Below, piece after piece: positions 8,601 to 15,213 of a stretch of 32,566 bases of DNA. The position numbers were made by a program, and so were the translations under genes. Source of the DNA: Candidatus Megaera endosymbiont of Nemacystus decipiens (lineage in GTDB: Bacteria > Pseudomonadota > Alphaproteobacteria > Rickettsiales > Rickettsiaceae); the NCBI GenBank assembly GCA_030036605.1, contig DAOTRE010000002.1, positions 73,421 to 105,986 on the forward strand, in the 5' to 3' direction. A model generated the notes under the pieces. That model did no database searches, was not told the origin of the DNA, and was given only the letters and a program-made list of their open reading frames with translations. Each line of letters opens with the position of its first letter. The first letter of the stretch is position 1.

Positions 8601-8718
8601 TTTTGGCTTGTTGTATAGATTTTGTATATGTTTGATCACTTACAGTTTTTAAAGATAATATGTCTTTTACTATTGCTTCTTCGGCTTTGTTATGACGTAA
8701 ATTCTTTATTTCAAGCAT
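5653..8718 (-). CDS. putA: Bifunctional proline dehydrogenase / L-glutamate gamma-semialdehyde dehydrogenase
   Basis: A 1021-residue two-step enzyme that oxidises proline to glutamate: an FAD-dependent dehydrogenase passes electrons to the quinone pool, and an NAD-dependent aldehyde dehydrogenase finishes the reaction. The N-terminal half holds the proline dehydrogenase barrel (about residues 180-480) with FDAEEAFRGD, RLVKGAYWD and RRILENGASANF. The second half is the aldehyde dehydrogenase (about 545-1010) with the general base Glu779 in ETGGQNAMIVD and the nucleophile Cys813 in SAGQRCSALR. There is no N-terminal ribbon-helix-helix domain, so this is the short PutA type that does not repress its own gene. 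The gene follows a ProP-like importer by 17 bp, strongly suggesting a proline uptake and catabolism operon. Confidence 0.96.
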   Translation of the reverse strand: MLEIKNLRHNKAEEAIVKDILSLKTVSDQTYTKSIQQAKKFVEHIRDDNTFSMEDFLSIYNLSSDEGIAILALAEALLRIPDYHTSKELITDKLSNKEWGKYLFKGTLSFKGVFTSFGLYFSGKFSDIIKSNVLLAKQLNRLGQKAFSIAVKQAVLFLSKEFVFSKDMPNALQKQRKYENYRFAFDLLGESARTEYQAEIYYKQYEKAIELLSLEFDSTKHQNCLERPNLSVKLTALYPRFEYIKLQDLQGDFFNKLLRLVKLVEKNNLTITFDAEEAFRGDAYLEVITKLIKHDSLSEFHGVGLVIQAYQTNSLQVIDYIVNLAKETNKLIPIRLVKGAYWDSEIKRAQELGLKYYPVFTVKEYTDLNYIACAKKILDNNNRLYPQFATHNALTTAIILEISKGKNFEFQKLYGMGDSLHSQLNQSHNVRIYSPVGETKDLLAYLMRRILENGASANFVSKVGDKSLPISDIVYNVNDRVLNLLDRKSKIVLPENIYLDRKNAMGYELGYKSDYSYIKDKVSSYFDKVHVVGSIIDGCEVNKEKRVEESFCPAKNAQKFSSFSNATEGEITEAVNAAHSAFDGWTNLDVSKRANILNNIAAELEKNKFEIYALLLKEAGKSISDAISEIIEAIDFCRYYANQAQNIMQERKMPGVTGEDNLLSMHGRGVFLCISPWNFPLAIFIGQIAAALVTGNTVIAKPALQTPVIANYTVKLMYKAGVPKSVLHLIFASGSNVSKYAVSNRKIAGIAFTGSSATAKLINQTLAQEHDTIVPFIAETGGQNAMIVDSSSLLEQVTDDIIISAFLSAGQRCSALRILYIQEEIYDELLDMLSKAMGLLQLGDTEDFANDIGPVIDHTSQQKLLAHIKDMEAKGFNIIHHPQNGSLTNGYYVYPHIIEVNSINDIEEEKFGPILHIAKYKAKKLDLVIDEINNCGYGLTFGIHSRIEDKIDYIRSKMKVGNIYANRSTIGAKVESQPFGGEKMSGTGFKAGGPHYLLKFLTERTTTINKTAFGGNVELLN

Positions 8719-8735
8719 ATTATATTACTACCTTC

Positions 8736-10010
8736 TTAACCTGATGCTTTTATCCTTTGAGTATTTATTGAATTATCTCTGTAAAAACATAACGCAATTA
8801 AGCTTAGTGCAGAAACAAAGGATATATAATACACTGCTGAAGTTATGGTTCCAGTATTTTGTAACATTGATTCAACAATATAAGGCGCGGTACCTCCAAA
8901 TAAACTAGTTGCTGTGTTATAAGATACTGAAAGAGCAGTATTTCTAACAGATGTCTTGTATGACTCAGCCTGAAGAGCTGGTTCTGGACCAATGTAAAAA
9001 GCCGCAATTAGAGCTATCATAATTTGTGCAAAAACTACAGCAGCAAAATTACCATTTTCAAATATTTCTAGTAAATATGGCATGGTTAATATTATAAAAA
9101 TAATGTTAATGATAAAAATTTTGCGTCTCTCTATTTTGTCAGATAGCCATCCAGCAAATATTGTAACAAAAATCATCATTAGATAACAAAAATTTATCAG
9201 ACAATCTACATAAAATTCTGAAAATCCTCTGGTAATTTTGAGATAAGACGCGATATATATCGCTTCCATGTAAAATATAATTGAACCAGTTGCATTAATA
9301 AAAATAGAAATCAGCATTTGAAACCAATGCTTTGATATAGCTTTTTTTAGAGGGTTTTTTTCTAATTCGCCAAGATATTTTGTTTCTTCAAATAAAGGAG
9401 TCTCTTGCGCATAATTTTTAATATATTGACCAACAAAAAATACACCAACGCCAAGTATGAAGGGAAAACGCCAAGCGTAGTTATAAAAGAACTCTTCTGA
9501 AAAGATCGATCGAACTAAAAACGATGATAAAGAGCCTAGCAACATGCCAATACAAATGCTAGACATAGAAATACTACTAATTAATCCTCTGTTAGATTTA
9601 TCGGTATGTTCAATGATAAAAGATACAGATCCTGTTAATGCGCCACCCATCGACAAACCTTGTAAAATCCTTACAACCACCATCAAGATAGTAGAAATAA
9701 TCCCTACAGAATCATAAGTAGGTAATATTCCCATAATAGTAGTTGGAATTGCCATGCATATGATCGCAGAACTTAAGGCTTTTTTGCGCCCAAACTTGTC
9801 ACCAATAACACCAAAAAATATACCTCCCAAAGGCCTTACTAAATATCCAACAGCAAAAACAGAAAAAGTTTGTAATAATGCAGCCTTTGAATCAGTAGCA
9901 GGAAAAAATTTAGTACTAATAATGGATACAAAATGTCCAAATAATGCATAATCATACCATTCAAATGCGTTTGCTACGCCTCCAATAAATATTAGATTTT
10001 TTTTGTTCAC
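8736..10010 (-). CDS. ProP-like MFS importer (metabolite:H+ symporter family), probably for proline or betaine
   Basis: A 424-residue inner-membrane transporter of the major facilitator superfamily, with about 12 membrane helices. It starts NLIFIGGVANAFEWYDYALFG and has the family motif RPLGGIFFGVIGDKFGRKKAL between helices 2 and 3, as in ProP and related symporters. A GTG at 10010 is the start, with a weak GGA about 7 bases upstream. The gene ends 17 bp before putA on the same strand, so proline is the most economical substrate guess. The substrate itself cannot be read from sequence, and ProP-like carriers are often duplicated in rickettsiae; a second, divergent copy lies at 28989-30257. 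Confidence 0.85.
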   Translation of the reverse strand: MNKKNLIFIGGVANAFEWYDYALFGHFVSIISTKFFPATDSKAALLQTFSVFAVGYLVRPLGGIFFGVIGDKFGRKKALSSAIICMAIPTTIMGILPTYDSVGIISTILMVVVRILQGLSMGGALTGSVSFIIEHTDKSNRGLISSISMSSICIGMLLGSLSSFLVRSIFSEEFFYNYAWRFPFILGVGVFFVGQYIKNYAQETPLFEETKYLGELEKNPLKKAISKHWFQMLISIFINATGSIIFYMEAIYIASYLKITRGFSEFYVDCLINFCYLMMIFVTIFAGWLSDKIERRKIFIINIIFIILTMPYLLEIFENGNFAAVVFAQIMIALIAAFYIGPEPALQAESYKTSVRNTALSVSYNTATSLFGGTAPYIVESMLQNTGTITSAVYYISFVSALSLIALCFYRDNSINTQRIKASG

Positions 10011-10337
10011 AGTCCAATTGCTCTTTGTATTCTAGTAAATTAGCTAGTAGATTCTAAAATTAACTATAACTTTATGGCTCATTATTCATAATTTTTAAAT
10101 TCAAAGCCAGAATTTATCAAATATGACAATATTAGCCTTTGTTATACTTGACCTTTGCTTTGTTTAATATTCTAGCTTAGAATTTATATAATAAAATTCC
10201 AGGCACTGAAATGCATGCTCAGCGGAAACAAAACCATGTTTTGTGGAATTCTTATACTAAAACTAACTCGCTCGTAAGATAGAGGAAATATCGATTTAAA
10301 TCAACTACTTTATAAATAACGGGTTGTAGATTAATAA
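10011..10337. other. Intergenic stretch with a nested inverted repeat
   Basis: No coding region is seen between the ProP-like gene and the Sam-like gene. A compact structure lies at 10195-10250: AATTCC (10196-10201 region) pairs with GGAATT (10245-10250), enclosing a 7-bp stem ACAAAAC (10228-10234) / GTTTTGT (10238-10244) with a CAT loop. A TTGACC sequence (10149-10154) lies upstream on the plus strand, and an AT-rich tract follows. The structure could be a small RNA, a leader element or chance in AT-rich DNA. A poor promoter-like pair precedes the ProP-like gene on the minus strand. Confidence 0.3.
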
Positions 10338-11222
10338 TCACTTATTATTTTTTTTTAGATATTTGTTTTCAGAATATATTATAAAAAACGTTGAAGGTAT
10401 AATTAATAATGAACCGATTATAGTAGAGCTTGTTGGAGTTTCTTTAAATACTAAATAAGCCACAAAAGCAGAGATAATTAACTCAAAATATCTGTATGGC
10501 GCAAGGGCAGTAGCATCTACTAATGCAAAAGCTTTTAACAAGAAAAATAATATCAAATTTGCACTAGTACCAAGTATGAATAACAATATTAAATCCTCTG
10601 CAGTTGGAGTAATCCAATTCATCAAAGCAAAAGGTAATGAAAGCATAGCAGTAATTATTGCAGAATAAAATAACATGCTAATCGTCGTTTCTTTTTCAAC
10701 AAATTTTTTGTTTATTATATCCAAAATAGCAAAACATATTGCAGCAAAGACAAATATTAGTGCTTTAGGGTTAAAATTTGAGGACTGTGTATCTAGAGTG
10801 ATTAACAATCCTAAAAACACAAACAAAGTTACAAACCACCTTTGCCATATAATATTCTCATTTAAGAAAAATACACCTAATATTAAAACAAAAATAGGAA
10901 TGGTAAAACTGACTACAGTAGCAGTGGTCACTGGAGCTATAGACAAGCCATAAGTCCAAGCTGCAATGCCTATAAACAAGAATCCTCCTCTTGCGAAGTG
11001 AATCAAGGACCTTCTTGTTTTAATGGTATCAGTACCATAATATATTATAAAAGGGATTAGTGTTAAAGTGCCAAATAAAAACCTAAAAAAAGTTATTTCA
11101 TAACTACCAAGGTGACTACCAATATATTTTGAAAGAACGTCATTCATTGAACTGCTTAAAGTGCTCAATATGAACCACAAAACTCCTCTAAAATAAACTT
11201 GCAATTTTCTTGTTATTTCCAT
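10338..11222 (-). CDS. EamA/DMT-family importer, S-adenosylmethionine transporter-like
   Basis: A 294-residue inner-membrane protein with about ten helices in two EamA repeats (about residues 9-140 and 155-288). It closely resembles, from memory, the rickettsial Sam protein that imports S-adenosylmethionine from the host: shared segments include the opening GVLWFILSTLSSSMNDVLSK, FFLNENIIWQRW, AILDIINKKFV and ALAPYRYFELIISA. Family membership is clear; the substrate is inferred from that resemblance. No metK is visible in the window, so dependence on imported S-adenosylmethionine cannot be tested here. The gene stands alone, facing away from the porin gene across a 195-bp spacer. Confidence 0.8.
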   Translation of the reverse strand: MEITRKLQVYFRGVLWFILSTLSSSMNDVLSKYIGSHLGSYEITFFRFLFGTLTLIPFIIYYGTDTIKTRRSLIHFARGGFLFIGIAAWTYGLSIAPVTTATVVSFTIPIFVLILGVFFLNENIIWQRWFVTLFVFLGLLITLDTQSSNFNPKALIFVFAAICFAILDIINKKFVEKETTISMLFYSAIITAMLSLPFALMNWITPTAEDLILLFILGTSANLILFFLLKAFALVDATALAPYRYFELIISAFVAYLVFKETPTSSTIIGSLLIIPSTFFIIYSENKYLKKNNK

Positions 11223-11417
11223 CAGGTATCGACCATTGTTAAATTCTTAGCCACAAAAGCCATCAGGGGCTGTAAAGTAGATATGATATTAATAACACTT
11301 AAAAAGAAATTATTCTGAAATATTTTCTATGGCTTGTTTATTTTTGAAGTAATTCTACAGATTTTTGCTTAAAATGCAACTAAGCTTTAATAAAAATATT
11401 TTAAGGGACTAAAGAAT

Positions 11418-12122
11418 ATGAGTATAAATAGAACAATGAAAAAAGCACTGATTGCAGGGTTAATTTTATCTTCTAATGCTTACGCTGATTCACATTATTA
11501 TTATGAAGAAGAAGGTCAGCTACTCTTTAAATTCAAAGGTTTCTATTCTCAACTTGATTCCACAAAAACAACCTTCACATCATCTGTAGCATCTACAACC
11601 AGCTCTAAAGATTTGGTTTCTTCAGCATATGGAGCAGAAGGAAGTGCAACTTATTTTTATAACGCAAATTGGTCAACAGAGCTTTCTGCTGGTTTTGGTA
11701 TAATGCATCTTAGAAAAAGTGAATTCAATAAAATAGCAAGCATAATAGGGATTAATGGAGGCACTATTACCAAGAAAAATGTTAATATGATACCTGTTTC
11801 GGCAATAGTGCAATACCATGTTGCTCCATACGGAGCAATCAGACCATATGCTGGCCTTGGGTACAGTGGAACATATTTAAATGCTAAATCTAAGAAATTT
11901 TCAATTGATACTGCATCTGGCGCAGTACTACAATTAGGTGTGGATTTTGTAACGAAAAACGACAACTTCTTTACACTGGAAATCAAAAAATACTACTTAA
12001 AACCAAAATTTACTTTGGAAAGATCTTTTCTTGATCCTGTAGATGAATCCATTGCAAAAACAAGCTCTAATATGAAAATTAATCCGCTGACAATTTCATT
12101 AGGCTTTGGATTTAGAGTATGA
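11418..12122 (+). CDS. OmpW-like outer-membrane beta-barrel protein
   Basis: A 234-residue exported protein. The first 23 residues form a signal peptide ending SSNAYA, followed by alternating polar/hydrophobic strands typical of an eight-stranded barrel. The block AIVQYHVAPYGAIRPYAGLGYS is the most OmpW-like part, and the protein ends in a barrel-type strand, LGFGFRV. The first ATG is chosen because AAGGGA lies 10 bases upstream; a second ATG at codon 7 would also leave a working signal peptide. In intracellular bacteria such barrels are surface-exposed and may contact the host, but nothing here tells the role. A possible promoter TTGCTT-17-TAATAA lies just upstream and is weak. Confidence 0.7.
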   Translation: MSINRTMKKALIAGLILSSNAYADSHYYYEEEGQLLFKFKGFYSQLDSTKTTFTSSVASTTSSKDLVSSAYGAEGSATYFYNANWSTELSAGFGIMHLRKSEFNKIASIIGINGGTITKKNVNMIPVSAIVQYHVAPYGAIRPYAGLGYSGTYLNAKSKKFSIDTASGAVLQLGVDFVTKNDNFFTLEIKKYYLKPKFTLERSFLDPVDESIAKTSSNMKINPLTISLGFGFRV

Positions 12123-12129
12123 CGCTGCT

Positions 12130-12176
12130 AAAAAAATAAATGTGAACTACAACTCAAAATTTTGTAATTCACATTT
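12130..12176 (-). terminator. Rho-independent terminator of the 17 kDa antigen gene
   Basis: AAATGTGAA (12138-12146) and TTCACATTT (12168-12176) make a 9-bp stem, extended by three more pairs after one mismatch, with a 13-nt loop. On the minus strand the stem is followed by one A and then seven T (12136-12130). It stands 17 bp after the antigen stop codon. The plus side lacks a T run, so it would serve the porin gene poorly. Confidence 0.7.
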
Positions 12177-12192
12177 AATTCAATAGTGACAT

Positions 12193-12666
12193 TTATTGTA
12201 CGATTTTCCAGCTGCCATCAGCTTGTCTACAAGCTCTGCCATAACCTTGCTGTTTTTTCCCACCAACAATAATTTCCTGTTGATACTCACGACACACCAT
12301 GCTACCAGTTTCTATTGTTTTTGTTGGAGTAATATAGCCGTAGTTACCGCTGTCTGGGTTTTCCCATTTAACTCTGTTACCTGTAGGAGCTACTTCTAAT
12401 GCTCTTTGAGAAGTTTTGTACATTACTTGTCTGTCATACTCATCAAGACTTTTCCCTACTCCATCTCCAATCATAGTACCTGCAAGCACACCAGCTCCAA
12501 TAGCAATGAGCTGTCCGCTACCCTTACCAAATTGTGAACCAAGCAAACCTCCAGTTACACCACCGATTAACCTTCCAGAACTCTGTTTATTCATATCACC
12601 TTGACATCCTGATAGAGAGAATGTAACAACTGATGCTAAAAATAGAGTTGATATTTTCCTTAACAT
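12193..12666 (-). CDS. 17 kDa surface-antigen-type lipoprotein with glycine zipper
   Basis: A 157-residue outer-membrane lipoprotein of the rickettsial 17 kDa antigen family. The signal peptide ends in LSGC, so lipidation is at Cys21. Residues about 31-70 form a glycine-zipper segment, GRLIGGVTGGLLGSQFGKGS and following, that spans or packs in the membrane. The C-terminal domain contains YGYITPTKT, REYQQEI and GYGRACRQADGSWKI, which are characteristic of the family. Length matches the rickettsial antigen. The gene has its own terminator and faces the OmpW-like gene tail to tail. Its exact function is unknown, but related proteins are abundant surface antigens. Confidence 0.92.
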   Translation of the reverse strand: MLRKISTLFLASVVTFSLSGCQGDMNKQSSGRLIGGVTGGLLGSQFGKGSGQLIAIGAGVLAGTMIGDGVGKSLDEYDRQVMYKTSQRALEVAPTGNRVKWENPDSGNYGYITPTKTIETGSMVCREYQQEIIVGGKKQQGYGRACRQADGSWKIVQ

Positions 12667-12729
12667 AAATAAAAACCAGATTTTTATTGAAAACTTTTAT
12701 GATTACATGCTAAGCTACCACTACCAGTA

Positions 12730-13608
12730 TTGCAAGTAAAAAATAAATTATCAGTGACGAATAATCAACTTATAAAGTCTGCATCTTACGCATCTGTGGT
12801 AACAGCAATTATTATTATGATTGTTAAAAGCTACGGATGGCTTTCAACAGACTCTCAATCAATCCTTGCATCATTAATTGACTCTTTGTTAGATGTTACC
12901 TCATCTGCAATAAATTTAGTGGCTGTTAGAGTAGCATTAACGCCGCCGGATAATAACCATCGTTTCGGACATGAAAAATTTCAAGATTTAGCTATATTTG
13001 CCCAATCTGGTTTCTTTTTTATATCTTCACTAGTTATTCTCTATTCTTCTTCTAAAGCTTTATACTTAAAACAAATACCGGAAAACTCTGAATTAGGTGC
13101 AGATGTAATGTATATCTGCATATTTTTCACTTTAATTTTAGTGATTTATCAAACATATGTATTCAATAAAACACAATCGAAGATCATTGCAGCTGATAAG
13201 CTACATTATTTTTCAGATTTTCTAACTAATATTGCTGTCGTTGTTTCGCTATATTTAAGCAATAGTTTTTGGTATTTAGATGCTCTAATGGGTATTTTCA
13301 TAGCTCTTTATATAATGAAAGGCTCGGTTTCTTTATTTCGTGAAGCAATCAGGAATCTTTCTGATGAAGAATTTGATAATGATCAGCGTGACAAAATTAT
13401 AAAAATAATAGAAAATTGTCCTGATGTTAAAGGGTTTCATGACCTGAAAACACGTTTTGCTGGTAATAAGCCTTTTATCCAATTGCATCTGGAGCTAGAA
13501 GGTTCATTATCACTGTACAAAGCACATGACATATCAGAACATGTTGAACAAAAAATTCGTGCTGAATTTTCTAAAGCTGAAGTTACAATCCACCAAGATC
13601 CAGTTTAA
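12730..13608 (+). CDS. FieF-like cation diffusion facilitator (divalent metal exporter)
   Basis: A 292-residue inner-membrane protein that exports divalent metals such as zinc or iron in exchange for protons. Six membrane helices are followed by a cytoplasmic ferredoxin-like domain (about residues 215-292). The FieF metal site is complete: Asp51 and Asp55 in SLIDSLLD, and His159 and Asp163 in HYFSD. The conserved HRFGHEK loop follows helix 2. The first available start is a TTG at 12730; a GTG at 12754 would shorten the protein by 8 residues and is an equal candidate. The stop and the tadA start share one base (TAATG), so the two genes are translationally coupled. Confidence 0.9.
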   Translation: MQVKNKLSVTNNQLIKSASYASVVTAIIIMIVKSYGWLSTDSQSILASLIDSLLDVTSSAINLVAVRVALTPPDNNHRFGHEKFQDLAIFAQSGFFFISSLVILYSSSKALYLKQIPENSELGADVMYICIFFTLILVIYQTYVFNKTQSKIIAADKLHYFSDFLTNIAVVVSLYLSNSFWYLDALMGIFIALYIMKGSVSLFREAIRNLSDEEFDNDQRDKIIKIIENCPDVKGFHDLKTRFAGNKPFIQLHLELEGSLSLYKAHDISEHVEQKIRAEFSKAEVTIHQDPV

Positions 13609-14078
13609 TGAGAAAAATTTTTAGTGACGTTTATATGAATGTTGCGTTAAATGAAGCTAAAAAAGCGTACAACAAAAACGAAGTACCTGTTGGATGCGTT
13701 ATAGTTAATAAGAGTGGCTTTCTCTTAACAAAAAAACATAATTTGATGCAAGGGAGACTTAATCCTAATGACCATGCTGAAATGTTAGCCATTTCAGCGG
13801 CGTGTAAAGAATTGAAAAGTAAAAATTTGTCTGATTGTGATTTGTATGTAACTCTTGAGCCGTGCACTATGTGCGCAAGCGCAATATCAAATGCAAGAAT
13901 CCGGCGCTTATATTATGGAGCTTCTGATTCAAAGCAAGGAGCTATAGAAAATGGAGTTCGTTTCTTCACAAGTAGTAATTCTATGCATAAACCAGAAATT
14001 TACTCAGGAATAAGAGAAGTTGAGTCAATACAACTGATGCAAAAATTTTTTCATAACTTAAGGCGTCTTTCTTCATAA
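13608..14078 (+). CDS. tadA: tRNA-specific adenosine deaminase
   Basis: A 156-residue zinc enzyme that converts adenosine 34 to inosine in the anticodon of tRNA-Arg(ACG), allowing CGU, CGC and CGA to be read. The cytidine/deoxycytidylate deaminase motif is complete: His56 and the proton-shuttling Glu58 in NDHAEMLAI, with Cys86 and Cys89 in TLEPCTMCASAI. Length is normal. Its ATG overlaps the stop of the metal-exporter gene by one base. Its last 6 bp overlap the end of the broken GNAT gene on the other strand, so the two genes converge with no spacer. Confidence 0.93.
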   Translation: MRKIFSDVYMNVALNEAKKAYNKNEVPVGCVIVNKSGFLLTKKHNLMQGRLNPNDHAEMLAISAACKELKSKNLSDCDLYVTLEPCTMCASAISNARIRRLYYGASDSKQGAIENGVRFFTSSNSMHKPEIYSGIREVESIQLMQKFFHNLRRLSS

Positions 14079-14643
14079 ATTTTTTTTCAGAAAAATACAA
14101 TTGCTGCCACTTATATATCCACCTCGCTTAAAGTCTTCAGCATAGCCCAGTTTTTGATATTGTAGATTAGATTGGAATAGGGGTATTTTATAGAAAATAT
14201 TTTGTGATTTAGTTATTGTCTTATTTCTCCTGCAATGCTGCTCGATTTGAGGAAAATAAGATGATAAATAAATTGCCAAAGATAAACTAGAAAATCGTTC
14301 TATTTCAATGTAATCCACAATAAAACCCCATAGCGCCATGAAAGCTCATTGTTTGGACTGTAGCGATCTTGCATCCTTGTAGTTTGCCAAGCTCATGTAT
14401 TTTTTCCATAATTTTACTCCCCAGACCTTGTTTCCTATGATTTTTGCTTACCCACAACTGATCAGTATATATAGCGCCATAAATAACAAAACCATTAGCT
14501 CCAGCTGTAATATTAGATTCATCATCTCTTATGAAAAAAGCGAACGTGTAGGAATCACCATATTTAGATGTCTCCTTGTTAAGTTGTTTTGTAATAAAGA
14601 AAATATCATCAGAAGAAGGGTTGTTTGTATAATTTATATTCAT
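14073..14643 (-). pseudogene. GNAT acetyltransferase gene split by a 161-bp mobile element
   Basis: The gene begins at the ATG at 14643 (MNINYTNNPSS) and keeps the acetyl-CoA-binding segment LWVSKNHRKQGLGSKIM. It breaks off after SFHGAMGFY, where four foreign codons and a TGA follow. The missing end, QKLGYAEDFKRGGYISGS and on to a stop at 14073, resumes in another frame on the far side of the element. Removing 14160-14320 plus one TA restores one continuous frame of about 135 residues. The truncated 112-residue product lacks the last strands of the fold and is probably inactive. The start overlaps the stop of the GyrI-like gene (ATGA), so the pair was a coupled operon. The substrate is unknown. 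Confidence 0.88.
14160..14320 (-). mobile_element. MITE (non-autonomous element with TA target duplication), complete copy
   Basis: A 161-bp element inserted in the GNAT gene and flanked by TA on both sides (14158-14159 and 14321-14322). The two ends are imperfect inverted repeats: TTGTGGATTACATTGAAATAG and TTGTAGATTAGATTGGAATAG agree at 18 of 21 positions, and about 26 of 34 when extended. An inner inverted repeat (14220-14231 with 14250-14260) would fold the centre. No transposase is encoded. TA duplication plus such ends point to the IS630/Tc1-mariner group as the source of the transposase; none is in this window. Element plus TA is 163 bp, so it shifts the frame of its host gene. Confidence 0.88.
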
Positions 14644-15116
14644 TGCTCTATACCTATGTAAATGTCTAAAGTTGTGTTGTTAGGGTCTTTAGAGCGTTCA
14701 TCGTAAATTTCAAAATCGGCTATATAAGCACGCCTGCCTCCAAGATCACTATCTGACATTTGCCAAATTTCTTTCCATGCTTCAATGCATACCATTGGCA
14801 TTTTTCCGGGGCCGCGTTCAAATTTTATATAATCAGCAGGTGGTATTGTTAATGTCACAAAATTAGAGTCAATCGCATTGAAAGAATCTACTTCTTCACC
14901 AACAAAATATGTATAGTAACCATTTTCATCGCTCTCATATTCAGTATAAACACAGTACGTTGTACCTGCTTTTCTTTTATTTGAAATTTTCTGACTCAAA
15001 TTGTTTGTAAAATAATGTTCTATGGTTTTTCCAATTTTTGCTGTTTTGTTATTAACTTCCTCTGCATTACTGGTACGAACCTTAATACCAACTAATTTAA
15101 TTTCTGGTAATTTCAT
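14640..15116 (-). CDS. GyrI-like/effector-binding domain protein
   Basis: A 158-residue protein formed by a single GyrI-like (SOUL-like effector-binding) domain, without a DNA-binding part. It begins MKLPEIKLVGIKVRTSN, and the characteristic middle reads TLTIPPADYIKFERGPG, followed by AWKEIWQMSD and a closing strand LDIYIGIEQ. In other bacteria such stand-alone domains bind small hydrophobic or drug-like molecules or protect gyrase; the ligand here is unknown. It has an extended -10 promoter about 30 bp upstream. Its stop overlaps the start of the GNAT gene, so the two were probably expressed together until the GNAT gene was broken. Confidence 0.8.
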   Translation of the reverse strand: MKLPEIKLVGIKVRTSNAEEVNNKTAKIGKTIEHYFTNNLSQKISNKRKAGTTYCVYTEYESDENGYYTYFVGEEVDSFNAIDSNFVTLTIPPADYIKFERGPGKMPMVCIEAWKEIWQMSDSDLGGRRAYIADFEIYDERSKDPNNTTLDIYIGIEQ

Positions 15117-15154
15117 TTTGTTAATACTACTCCCAACTCATTGTCTGGCCTTTG

Positions 15155-15183
15155 AATATAACATGATAAAATTGACTATGCAA
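15155..15183 (-). promoter_or_regulatory. Extended -10 promoter for the GyrI-like/GNAT operon
   Basis: On the minus strand TTGCAT (15183-15178) and TATATT (15160-15155) are 17 bp apart, and TG precedes the -10 box by one base. The predicted leader is about 30 nt. Confidence 0.6.
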
Positions 15184-15213
15184 AACCAATAACAATACTA
15201 ATGTGAGCTAGAT

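Noticed and set aside
10324..10333. TTGTAGATTA before the Sam-like gene end, resembling the MITE tip
   Set aside because: Only ten bases match, there is no adjoining TA and no further similarity, so chance is enough.
14073..14339. A separate 88-codon gene beginning MALWGFIVDYIE
   Set aside because: It is a chance join of out-of-frame GNAT sequence, the MITE and the true GNAT C-terminus; better explained as one broken gene.
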